Shown: piece after piece, positions 24,784-31,222 of the stretch
Position numbering within the stretch: position 1 is the stretch's first letter
Layout of the letters: each line of letters opens with the position of its first letter
Assembly: GCA_964479535.1 (NCBI GenBank)
Contig: CAYZMM010000011.1
Coordinates: forward strand, 62,001 to 126,000
Direction: 5' to 3'
Length of the DNA: 64,000 nucleotides
Origin: S015-6 sp964479535
GTDB lineage: Bacteria; Desulfobacterota; DSWW01
The notes under the pieces: model-generated
Told to the model about the DNA's origin: nothing
The model's input: the letters and a program-made list of their open reading frames with translations, nothing else
The model's database searches: none
Translations under genes and position numbers: made by a program

Positions 24784-25134
24784 CTAAGATGGCTCTTCAT
24801 CGTTCTCCTTGAGCCAAAGGCAGAAATCCAGCATGCCCCGAAAACGCTCTTCCCCCCTGTTCAGGCCGAAACAAATCTCACGGGCCCCCTGGACATAGGC
24901 CGAATCCAGCCGACCGTCCCTTCCCTCTTCCTCGCTCTTCCGGAGAAGGAACTCCTCGAGTCGCAAGGCGGCGTTCCGAACCCTGGCCCTTTCCTCCGGA
25001 TTGAAGAAAGGAGGTTCCTTCGGGGGAAGAAAGGGCTCCCATTTGTCATATCCCTTCTTGAGGATTCGCTGCTGCCTGCGAGGCGACATGCTCTCGAAGA
25101 GCTCCCGTTTCTTTCTTTCCTCTTCCGAGGTCAT
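24784..25134 (-). CDS. Small charged protein of unknown function
   Basis: A 116-residue helical protein, not recognised. It is rich in Glu/Arg/Lys with a KKRELFESMSPRRQQRILKK N-terminus, a PFLPPKEPPFFNPEERARVR centre and a C-terminal GLNRGEERFRGMLDFCLWL. AAGGGGAA precedes the ATG by about 7 nt. It is encoded opposite to and 20 nt from the TPR gene and divergently from dsrD, whose promoter lies beyond its start. Confidence 0.6.
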   Translation of the reverse strand: MTSEEERKKRELFESMSPRRQQRILKKGYDKWEPFLPPKEPPFFNPEERARVRNAALRLEEFLLRKSEEEGRDGRLDSAYVQGAREICFGLNRGEERFRGMLDFCLWLKENDEEPS

Positions 25135-25252
25135 CGGCAGTTCCCCTTACCCGGATCTCGCGTGTCCTTCCATGCCCCTATTCTACCCTACATCGCAGTC
25201 CGCCGAAAACACCCGGCGCCCCTGAAAACGGCTTTCTGACAGCGGCCCTGAT

Positions 25253-25281
25253 TGACTTTTTCAGGCCAAAGATCTATTCTA
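25253..25281 (+). promoter_or_regulatory. dsrD promoter
   Basis: TTGACT (25253-25258), 17-bp spacer, TATTCT (25276-25281), about 85 nt before the dsrD ATG. The TTGACTTTT sequence at -35 is shared with the sat promoter and the one at 3152. Confidence 0.65.
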
Positions 25282-25365
25282 CTGCACGGATCGTTTGATG
25301 ATGTTCTCTGTTGCCGCATAACGCCCCCGAATCCGGATGCCGGACGTCAGAAAAGGAGAGCGAGA

Positions 25366-25599
25366 ATGAGCGAAGACGTAAAACAGGCAGTCCTCGATTA
25401 TTTCAAGAGCAAAGGGAAGACCAAGACGAAGTTTTACATGAACGACCTGCGAAAGGTCGCCCCCGAGGGGATGTCGAACCGGGAGTTCAAGAAGGTCATC
25501 AGCGAGATGATCGCCGAAGGAACCCTCATGTATTACTCCACGGGCAGCACCACCATGATTCAGCTCGCCGAGGCCGACGTCGACTCGAAGATCAAGTAG
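25366..25599 (+). CDS. dsrD: DsrD, allosteric activator of sulfite reductase
   Basis: A 77-residue winged-helix protein found only in organisms with reductive-type DsrAB. Matches are clear along the whole length: VKQAVLDYFKSKGKTKTKFY, NDLRKVAPEGMSNREFKKVI and EGTLMYYSTGSTTMIQLA. DsrD was long thought to bind DNA and is now known to bind and speed up DsrAB. AGGAG lies 8 nt before the ATG. It normally sits directly after dsrB; here it stands 1.7 kb away in the opposite orientation with its own promoter and a strong terminator, so it is a separate transcription unit. Confidence 0.97.
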   Translation: MSEDVKQAVLDYFKSKGKTKTKFYMNDLRKVAPEGMSNREFKKVISEMIAEGTLMYYSTGSTTMIQLAEADVDSKIK

Positions 25600-25666
25600 A
25601 CTCCGGATCGCGGGGTGCACGCGTATCCCCGCTCTTTCGAACTGTTTCCCTGTGGCCACGAAGAGA

Positions 25667-25694
25667 GGGAAGGAGGAGACTCCTTCCCTTTTTT
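25667..25694 (+). terminator. Rho-independent terminator of dsrD
   Basis: A 9-bp perfect stem GGGAAGGAG / CTCCTTCCC with loop GAGA, followed by six T. It lies 68 nt after the dsrD stop. Confidence 0.9.
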
Positions 25695-25698
25695 CTTG

Positions 25699-25825
25699 CT
25701 TGTCCCCGCGAAAGCGGGGATCCCTCAGCGCAGTGTGCTGAGAGGCTCCGCCGCGAAGCTCGTCCCCGCAGGGAATGGCCCCCCCTGAGCACAGTGAACC
25801 GCGTGTTCCATGCACGCCCTAGGGA
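25699..25825. repeat. Dispersed intergenic repeat region
   Basis: Contains the hairpin CCCCGCGAAAGCGGGG and a stretch with CAGCGCAGTGTGCTGAG, then GTCCCCGCAGGGAATGG. The sequence style is that of dispersed intergenic repeats. Together with the terminator and the AAAGGTGAA tract it fills the 25600-25873 spacer; no gene is seen. Confidence 0.55.
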
Positions 25826-25857
25826 TGACAGCCGCCGTGGAGAGGTCAGAGGAGCGC

Positions 25858-25886
25858 TTTCACCTTTTACCTTTCACCTTTGACCT
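25858..25886. repeat. AAAGGTGAAAGG-type tandem tract overlapping a stop codon
   Basis: Minus strand reads AGGTCAAAGGTGAAAGG, then TAAAAGGTGAAA: degenerate 7-10 bp units. The last four codons of the FKBP gene (GGT CAA AGG TGA) are part of the tract. A related inverted pair lies at 27103-27238. Confidence 0.8.
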
Positions 25887-26407
25887 CGCGATCCCTCACC
25901 TTCCGGCCCCTCACAGGGCCGGAGGAGGGCCTGCTCTTCTTCCGTAGCCGGACGAACTTCCAGGATCTCGACGTCGTAGACCAGCTCCTTGCCGGCAAGG
26001 GGGTGGTTGAAATCCAGGACGACCCTGTCCTCTTCCTTCTTCTTCACGAAATACCCGTACGCAGCGCCCGTGCGGTCGTCCCGGGCCACGGCCCACCTCC
26101 CTTCTTCCAGCTGTCTTCCCTCCGGGAACTCGTCGTACCCCTTTTCCTTGACTCGCTCGGGCCGGTAGGGGCCGAAGGCCTCGTCCGGAGAGAGCCTGGG
26201 CTTCATCTTCTGGCCTGCCTTCCTCCCGACCAGACGCCTCTCGAGGCCCGGCAGGAGCTGGTTGTAACCCGTGAAGGCCTCGAGGATGGCAGGCCCCTCC
26301 GCCGGGTCGCCCTTGACGTACTCCCCGTCGGAGGTCTTCAGGAAGTAGCGCAGCTTGACGTAGCTGCCCTTTTCCCCGATCCGGTCTGTCGGAGGATCCT
26401 CCCCCAT
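25874..26407 (-). CDS. FKBP-type peptidyl-prolyl isomerase, SlyD-like
   Basis: A 177-residue folding helper. The FKBP core with an inserted flap domain is visible: VKLRYFLKTSDGEYVKGDPA at the N-terminus, ILEAFTGYNQLLPGLERRLVG (the FKBP G-L-E motif), KMKPRLSPDEAFGPYRPE (typical SlyD, Y-G..P), and the return strand VVLDFNHPLAGKELVYDVEI, the SlyD signature DFNHPLAGK. It lacks the His-rich metal tail of E. coli SlyD. AGGGAGAG precedes the ATG. It follows the TPR gene by 8 nt, so the two are probably one operon. Its stop codon lies inside a short repeat tract. Confidence 0.92.
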   Translation of the reverse strand: MGEDPPTDRIGEKGSYVKLRYFLKTSDGEYVKGDPAEGPAILEAFTGYNQLLPGLERRLVGRKAGQKMKPRLSPDEAFGPYRPERVKEKGYDEFPEGRQLEEGRWAVARDDRTGAAYGYFVKKKEEDRVVLDFNHPLAGKELVYDVEILEVRPATEEEQALLRPCEGPEGEGSRGQR

Positions 26408-26415
26408 GACTCTCC

Positions 26416-27039
26416 CTACTTCTCGTCGTCTGTCAGCAGCTCGTCCCGCAGCTCCCGGATGACCGGAAATCCGGCGCACTCGGCGGCTTCCAGATGCTTT
26501 CGAGCCGTATCCCGGTCACCTCGTCTGGCATACAGAAGGGCCAGGTTGTTGTGCGCCGGGCCGAACTCCTTCGAAATCTCCAGGGCCTGCAGGTTCACCG
26601 CGATCGCCTTGTCCAGGTCGCCCTTCAACAGATGCGCATGACCCAGGTTGGCGTAGACCTGCGGTACGTTCTTGTGGATCGTGAGCGCCTTTTCGTAGAC
26701 CTCGATCCCCTCCTCGATCCTGCCCTGCTGCACCAGCAGAAACCCGAGGTTGCTGTAGGCGTTGATCTGCCTCGGATCGATCTCGAGGACCTTCCTGTTC
26801 TCTGCGATCGCGGCCTCCAGGTTCCCCTTTCGCATGTAAACCCCACCGAGGTTGATCCGCGCTTCCAGGAGGCCCGGGTTGAGTTCGAGGGCCGTCTTGA
26901 ACTCGGTGATCGCTTCGTCCCACTCCTTACGCCTTGCATACGCCAGGCCCAGGTTGTAGTGCAGCGGAGCCGAGTCCGGACGAACCAGCAGCTGACGCTT
27001 CAATTGCTCAAAGGTCTCTTCCTCTTTCCCCTTGGCCAA
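26416..27039 (-). CDS. TPR-repeat protein downstream of dsrB
   Basis: A 207-residue soluble protein of about five TPR units: LHYNLGLAYARRKEWDEAIT, ARINLGGVYMRKGNLEAAIA, AYSNLGFLLVQQGRIEEGIE, VYANLGHAHLLKGDLDKAIA and AHNNLALLYARRGDRDTARK. The start is a TTG (27039) because GGAGG stands 6 nt upstream; the nearby ATG is out of frame. It is paired with the FKBP gene and separated from dsrB by a terminator and an inverted repeat. It probably acts as a scaffold; the partner is unknown. Confidence 0.85.
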   Translation of the reverse strand: MAKGKEEETFEQLKRQLLVRPDSAPLHYNLGLAYARRKEWDEAITEFKTALELNPGLLEARINLGGVYMRKGNLEAAIAENRKVLEIDPRQINAYSNLGFLLVQQGRIEEGIEVYEKALTIHKNVPQVYANLGHAHLLKGDLDKAIAVNLQALEISKEFGPAHNNLALLYARRGDRDTARKHLEAAECAGFPVIRELRDELLTDDEK

Positions 27040-27102
27040 TGCATACCTCCCTGTTCACTCACTCATTCGGCGTTGTAGCCACCGTGTCCCATTCACCACC
27101 TC

Positions 27103-27238
27103 AGGTCAAAGGTAAAAGGTCAAAGGTGAAAGGGAGTTGCCCAATGCCCGCACGAAGACGATGCACACCTGCTTTCCCAGTCGTCCATCGCAGGAAGGAT
27201 CTTCTCTCCTTTGACCTTTCACCTTTTCCCTTTCACCT
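27103..27238. repeat. Inverted pair of AGGTCAAAGGTGAAAGG tracts
   Basis: Left tract 27103-27134 (AGGTCAAAGGTAAAAGGTCA...) and right tract 27208-27238 (its reverse complement, TTTGACCTTTCACCTTTT...) flank 73 bp. The same unit overlaps the FKBP stop at 25858-25886. With the terminator it explains most of the 27040-27344 spacer. Confidence 0.75.
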
Positions 27239-27248
27239 GCAGGAGCAC

Positions 27249-27274
27249 AAAGGGCGGCCTTTGTGGGGCCGCCC
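27249..27274 (-). terminator. Terminator of the dsrAB unit
   Basis: Minus strand: perfect 8-bp stem GGGCGGCC / GGCCGCCC, loop of 7, then TTTGTG. It lies 71 nt after the dsrB stop. The stem is GC-rich; the T-run is short. Confidence 0.65.
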
Positions 27275-27344
27275 TCTGCAACGATTCGAACAAAGCTTTT
27301 CAACAAGAACGGGGTACACCAACGACCGTTCGAGAACCAACCTG

Positions 27345-28442
27345 CTAGAACTTGAACTGCGTGGTCGTCCTCCACGTGGTCATGGCGAGCCGATAGTCAT
27401 CGATGTGCTGATGCTTGAACTCGATTCCCGTCACCTCGAAGAACCGTTCCCAGCCGATCCGGTCGATCCACTCGCCGACCCGCTCGTACTTCTTTCCGCC
27501 TGCTGCGTAGGCTTCCACGATCTTTCGGACCGCCTTGACCGTCGCAGGCCAGCGCGGCGGCTCGTTCGGCAGGAAGGGCACGGCCAGCTTCGAGAAGGCA
27601 GGGGGCGTCCTCGAGTTGGACACCTTGCCTCCCACCCACAGGGCGATTCCGTCACCCTGCGCATCGGCCAGCGGCATGGCGGCGCACATGGTGTAGCAGT
27701 TCCCGCAGAACATGCAGCGGGGCTCGTTCACCTCCACGCTCTTGACCTCCTTGCCGTCTTCGAGCGTCACCTTCTTCGGCTTGATGGCGGCCGTCGGGCA
27801 GGCGGCGATGGCCAAGGGGATCTCGCAGACCGCATCGAGACGGGAGTGCTCGATCAGGGGCGGCTTCCGGTGGATCCCCAGGATCGAGATGTCCGAGCAG
27901 TGCACGGCGCCGCACATGTTCAGGCAGCAGGCCAGGGAGATCCGCACCTGGGCCGGCAGCCGCATGGAGGTGAAGTCATCGAACAGGTCGTCCATCACGG
28001 CCTTGACGACACCGGAGGCGTCGATGGCCGGGGTGTGGCAGTGGAGCCAGCCCTGGGTGTGGACGATGTTCGTGATCCCGGCACCCGTGCCGCCGATCGG
28101 GAACTTGTTGCCGCGGCTCGCCAGATCCTTCTTGAGCGGCTCCACCTTCGACTTGTCGCTCAACAGGAACTCGATGTTGTTCCGGGTGGTGAACCGCAGG
28201 TGCCCGTCGCAGTGCTTGTCCGCGATCTCACAGATCTCGCGGATGTGCTCCACGCTCATGATCCTGCATCCGCCCACGCGGACGGTGTACACCTCGGCGC
28301 CGGACTCGGCCACATGGACCAGGACGCCGGGCTCCAGGATCTCGTGATACTTCCACTTCCCGAAGTTCTCCTTGATGACGGGGGGAAGCATTTCCTTGTA
28401 ATCGGGGGGGCCAATATCGGTCAGTCGTTCTCTTTCAGCCAT
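27345..28442 (-). CDS. dsrB: Dissimilatory sulfite reductase beta subunit
   Basis: Catalytic partner of DsrA, 365 residues. The siroheme-[4Fe-4S] ligands are in WLHCHTP (~155) and LACCLNMCGAVHCSD (~185-196); siroheme phosphate-binding RFTTRNNIEFLLSD lies around 100-115. The inserted ferredoxin domain has CPTAAIKP and CMFCGNCYTMC (~240-260). DsrB carries the catalytically active siroheme in known structures. The C-terminus TTWRTTTQFKF is the conserved DsrB end. It is 15 nt downstream of dsrA. The sequence pattern is reductive bacterial type, and dsrD elsewhere in the window agrees with that direction. Confidence 0.98.
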   Translation of the reverse strand: MAERERLTDIGPPDYKEMLPPVIKENFGKWKYHEILEPGVLVHVAESGAEVYTVRVGGCRIMSVEHIREICEIADKHCDGHLRFTTRNNIEFLLSDKSKVEPLKKDLASRGNKFPIGGTGAGITNIVHTQGWLHCHTPAIDASGVVKAVMDDLFDDFTSMRLPAQVRISLACCLNMCGAVHCSDISILGIHRKPPLIEHSRLDAVCEIPLAIAACPTAAIKPKKVTLEDGKEVKSVEVNEPRCMFCGNCYTMCAAMPLADAQGDGIALWVGGKVSNSRTPPAFSKLAVPFLPNEPPRWPATVKAVRKIVEAYAAGGKKYERVGEWIDRIGWERFFEVTGIEFKHQHIDDYRLAMTTWRTTTQFKF

Positions 28443-28457
28443 GGTTCTCTGTCCTCC

Positions 28458-29732
28458 CTAGGCCTGGTGTCTCTTGCGGTAATCCGCAACATCCCGGGTC
28501 CAGCCGCCTTCCACCTCTTCCTCCCTGAAGAAGATGTAGGGGTTGTAACGCGGCGTGTTGATCATCCTGGGGTCGGGGTCCAATTCCACGGCCTCGAGGA
28601 AGTCCCGCATGCCGAGCCGCTGGATCAGCTCACCGATCCGCTCCCGGTTCCGGCCGTGCTCGTCCCACCAGTCCCACATCTTATCGACGAACTCCTTGAA
28701 CTCGTCGTAGGGAGGTTCCATCTTGATGAACGGGATGATCACGCTCGAGAGCTGGGCTCCTTCCAGGATCGGCGCCTTGCCCCCGATGAGAATGGTGGCA
28801 CCCGTGTCCTGCCCCGGCCAGAGGGCTCGCGGCATGACGTTGATGCAGTGCATGCAGCGGACACAGTTCTCGGTGAAGATCTCGAGCTTCTTTCCGTCCC
28901 ATGCCATGCACTTCGTGGGACAGAGATCGATGACCTCCTTCTGGATGTCCACCGGCTTCTTCTCGGAACCGTGTGCACCACCGCAGGGGACGAGCTCGCC
29001 ACCTGCATAGGCCTGAACCGCCTTCTGGTCGATCCGGATGTCGTCCCGCCAGGTCCCGACGATCGAACAGTCGGCCCGCGCCACGGCCGCCACGCAGTCG
29101 TTCGGGCATCCGGAGGACTTGAACTTGAACTTGTAGGGCCAGGCCGGCCTGTGCAACTCGTCCTGATAGGTCATGGTCAGATCGTAGATGATCGCCTGGG
29201 TGTCGATGCAGGACCACTCGCACCGGCTCTTGCCCAGACAGGCGGACGGGGAGCGCAGGGCCGATCCGGAACCGCCGATGTCCATACCCGCCTCGTGGGC
29301 GAGGTCCTGGAAGCAGGGCTCCAGGTTGTCGGTGGTGGTTCCGAGAAGGATGATGTCACCTGTGGAGCCGTGCATGTTGGTCATGCCGCTTCCGTACTTC
29401 TCCCAGATGTCGCAGACCTTGCGAAGCTTCTCGGTCGTGTAGTACTTCCCGGTGGGCTGATTGATGCGCATGGTGTGGAAGTGGGCGATCTCCGGGAACA
29501 GGTCAGGCCGGTCGCAGTACCGACCGATCACGCCTCCGCCGTAGCCCATGACACCCACGATTCCGCCGTGCTTCCAGTGTCCCTCTTTCTCCTCGAAAGA
29601 GAGCTCCATGACCCCAAGAAGGTCGTCGCAGGCGGGCTTCTTCTCGGCCATCCGCTTCATGTCGCTCACAAAGCTCGGCCACGGCCCCGATTCCAGCTCG
29701 TCGAGCATGGGGGTTTTGTGTTTCAATGCCAT
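28458..29732 (-). CDS. dsrA: Dissimilatory sulfite reductase alpha subunit
   Basis: Alpha subunit of the enzyme reducing sulfite on DsrC, 424 residues. Landmarks: GGIVGVMGYGGGVIGRYCD (DSR1F primer-like conserved region is nearby), NMHGSTGDIILLG, the cluster ligands CLGKSRCEWSC (~174-184) and SSGCPNDCVAAV (~214-222), and a ferredoxin insert with CPTKCMAWDG and CVRCMHCINVMP. The N-terminus MALKHKTPMLDELE is standard. AAGGAGG precedes the ATG. The 29733-29989 spacer before it ends the qmo genes; no clear promoter is seen there, so dsrAB may also be read from the upstream qmo/apr transcripts. Confidence 0.98.
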   Translation of the reverse strand: MALKHKTPMLDELESGPWPSFVSDMKRMAEKKPACDDLLGVMELSFEEKEGHWKHGGIVGVMGYGGGVIGRYCDRPDLFPEIAHFHTMRINQPTGKYYTTEKLRKVCDIWEKYGSGMTNMHGSTGDIILLGTTTDNLEPCFQDLAHEAGMDIGGSGSALRSPSACLGKSRCEWSCIDTQAIIYDLTMTYQDELHRPAWPYKFKFKSSGCPNDCVAAVARADCSIVGTWRDDIRIDQKAVQAYAGGELVPCGGAHGSEKKPVDIQKEVIDLCPTKCMAWDGKKLEIFTENCVRCMHCINVMPRALWPGQDTGATILIGGKAPILEGAQLSSVIIPFIKMEPPYDEFKEFVDKMWDWWDEHGRNRERIGELIQRLGMRDFLEAVELDPDPRMINTPRYNPYIFFREEEVEGGWTRDVADYRKRHQA

Positions 29733-29920
29733 TCCTTTGTCCTCCTTGCCGCTTAAGGATTTCTAGAATCAACCACCCAAAATGGCTTTCTTCTCACAGG
29801 CGAAAGCTTCTTTCGTTCCTGTCGTTCACCTCCTCTCTCTGCAATCGGGGGTGCACTTCTCCTCTCGTTTGTCCCTCAGGGCTGCCCTTCTGTCTTCCGT
29901 ATTCTATGTATTTCCAGCAA

Positions 29921-29941
29921 CGCCCCGTGGTTCACGGGGCG
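29921..29941 (-). terminator. Hairpin after qmoC
   Basis: Perfect 9-bp stem CGCCCCGTG / CACGGGGCG with a 3-nt loop, followed on the minus strand by TTGCTGG. It lies 48 nt after the qmoC stop. It could end or attenuate qmo transcription before dsrA; there is no T-run. Confidence 0.5.
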
Positions 29942-29989
29942 AGACGATCCGGGTTTCGCCCGCAACCGCGCCGCTTCCCGGCCGTGCCC

Positions 29990-31210
29990 CTAGCTCGCTT
30001 CCACCTGCCGACTCTCCGCAGCAAAGGCGACGGCAGGCGCCTTCCCGACCAGCTCTCTGCCGCAGGCCCGGTTGTGGATCAGGGCCACGGTCCTGTAGAC
30101 GAGGTGGGCGAGTTTCGAATAGGGGGTGTAGGCAAACAGCATCCATATCGAGACGAGGTGCACGTAGTACAGGAGATAATAGAGAAATCCCAAATCCATC
30201 CAGCGGACCCACTGTGCCAGGAGTCCGGAGGCACCCACCACCGTGACGAGGATGAGAAGGAACCAGTCGTAGTACGAACTGGAGCTCGTATCCTCCTCCT
30301 GGTTCAGACGGCTCCGAATGAGCAGAAAACATCCCGCTATCAGGGCGATCCCTCCGAGATTGCCGAGAAGCTTGATCGGGTTCCAGAGCGGCCAGGGTGT
30401 CAGGGGAACGTGGACGATCAGGTTGAGGAAATAGAGGCCTACGAACACACAGGACGTCACCACGAAGAGGGCCACGAAGCCGTAGAACACGCCCAGATGG
30501 CCGAGATAGCGGTCCTGGTTGGTGCCGCATTCCTTGAAATTGCTGTGTGTGGCAAGCTCCTTCACCACATCGATCGCGGCCGGCACGACCCCGATCGTCC
30601 GGGTCCGCCCCGCGTCCAGGTCTCCCCAGAACTTCATGACGCCCCTGACGAAGACGGTCACCGCAAACAGGGCGGTCAGGATGAACAGCACGTCCACGGC
30701 CCACAAGGGGATCATTTCCCAGGAGCGGAGAACGTCGTCGAGCACGATCTCTTCGCCGTGCACCATCCGCGTGGGGCCCTCACCGTGCCACCACAGGTTC
30801 GTCAAACCGATGATGACCGCGATGAGAATCGCAGGAATGGCAATCAGCAAGGGCAGGGACTTCGGGTCACCCACCCGCTTCGCGATCGCCTGGGGGATGG
30901 AGTAGTGTTCGATCGCCTTCTTCCGGAGGGCGTTCATCACGTCTCCGGGCTTGGCCCCCCGCGGACAATAGGTGGAGCAGTCGTTGCAGTTGTGGCAGAG
31001 CCAGATGTCCGGGTCCTTTACGAGCTTGTCCTTGAGCCCCCACTGGGCCTCGATCATCTCTTTCCGGGGAAAGGGCGCATCGTTGGGGGAAAGCTGGCAG
31101 ACCACGGAACAAGTGGCGCACTGATAGCACTTCTTCAGAGTATCCCCACCGGATCCGATGACCTCGCGTACGAAGTCCAGATCCGGCTCAATACGGTTCG
31201 GCTGTGTCAT
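29990..31210 (-). CDS. qmoC: QmoC, membrane subunit of the quinone-interacting oxidoreductase
   Basis: A fusion of HdrC-like and HdrE-like parts, 406 residues. The N-terminal soluble half has two [4Fe-4S] motifs, CYQCATCSVVC (~28-38) and CHNCNDCSTYCPRG (~72-85). The C-terminal half has about six membrane helices (LIAIPAILIAVIIGLTNLWW, LFILTALFAVTVFV, LGVFYGFVALFVVTSCVFVG, FLLILVTVVGASGLLAQWV, LLYYVHLVSIWMLFAYTPYS) with histidines for b hemes. It takes electrons from menaquinol and, with QmoAB, passes them to AprBA. Gap to qmoB is 12 nt. Confidence 0.97.
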   Translation of the reverse strand: MTQPNRIEPDLDFVREVIGSGGDTLKKCYQCATCSVVCQLSPNDAPFPRKEMIEAQWGLKDKLVKDPDIWLCHNCNDCSTYCPRGAKPGDVMNALRKKAIEHYSIPQAIAKRVGDPKSLPLLIAIPAILIAVIIGLTNLWWHGEGPTRMVHGEEIVLDDVLRSWEMIPLWAVDVLFILTALFAVTVFVRGVMKFWGDLDAGRTRTIGVVPAAIDVVKELATHSNFKECGTNQDRYLGHLGVFYGFVALFVVTSCVFVGLYFLNLIVHVPLTPWPLWNPIKLLGNLGGIALIAGCFLLIRSRLNQEEDTSSSSYYDWFLLILVTVVGASGLLAQWVRWMDLGFLYYLLYYVHLVSIWMLFAYTPYSKLAHLVYRTVALIHNRACGRELVGKAPAVAFAAESRQVEAS

Positions 31211-31222
31211 GGACTCACCCTC

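Noticed and set aside
26934..29756. A 2.8-kb open frame opposite dsrAB
   Set aside because: Same cause: antisense to well-identified dsrA and dsrB, and it runs through terminator and repeat sequence.
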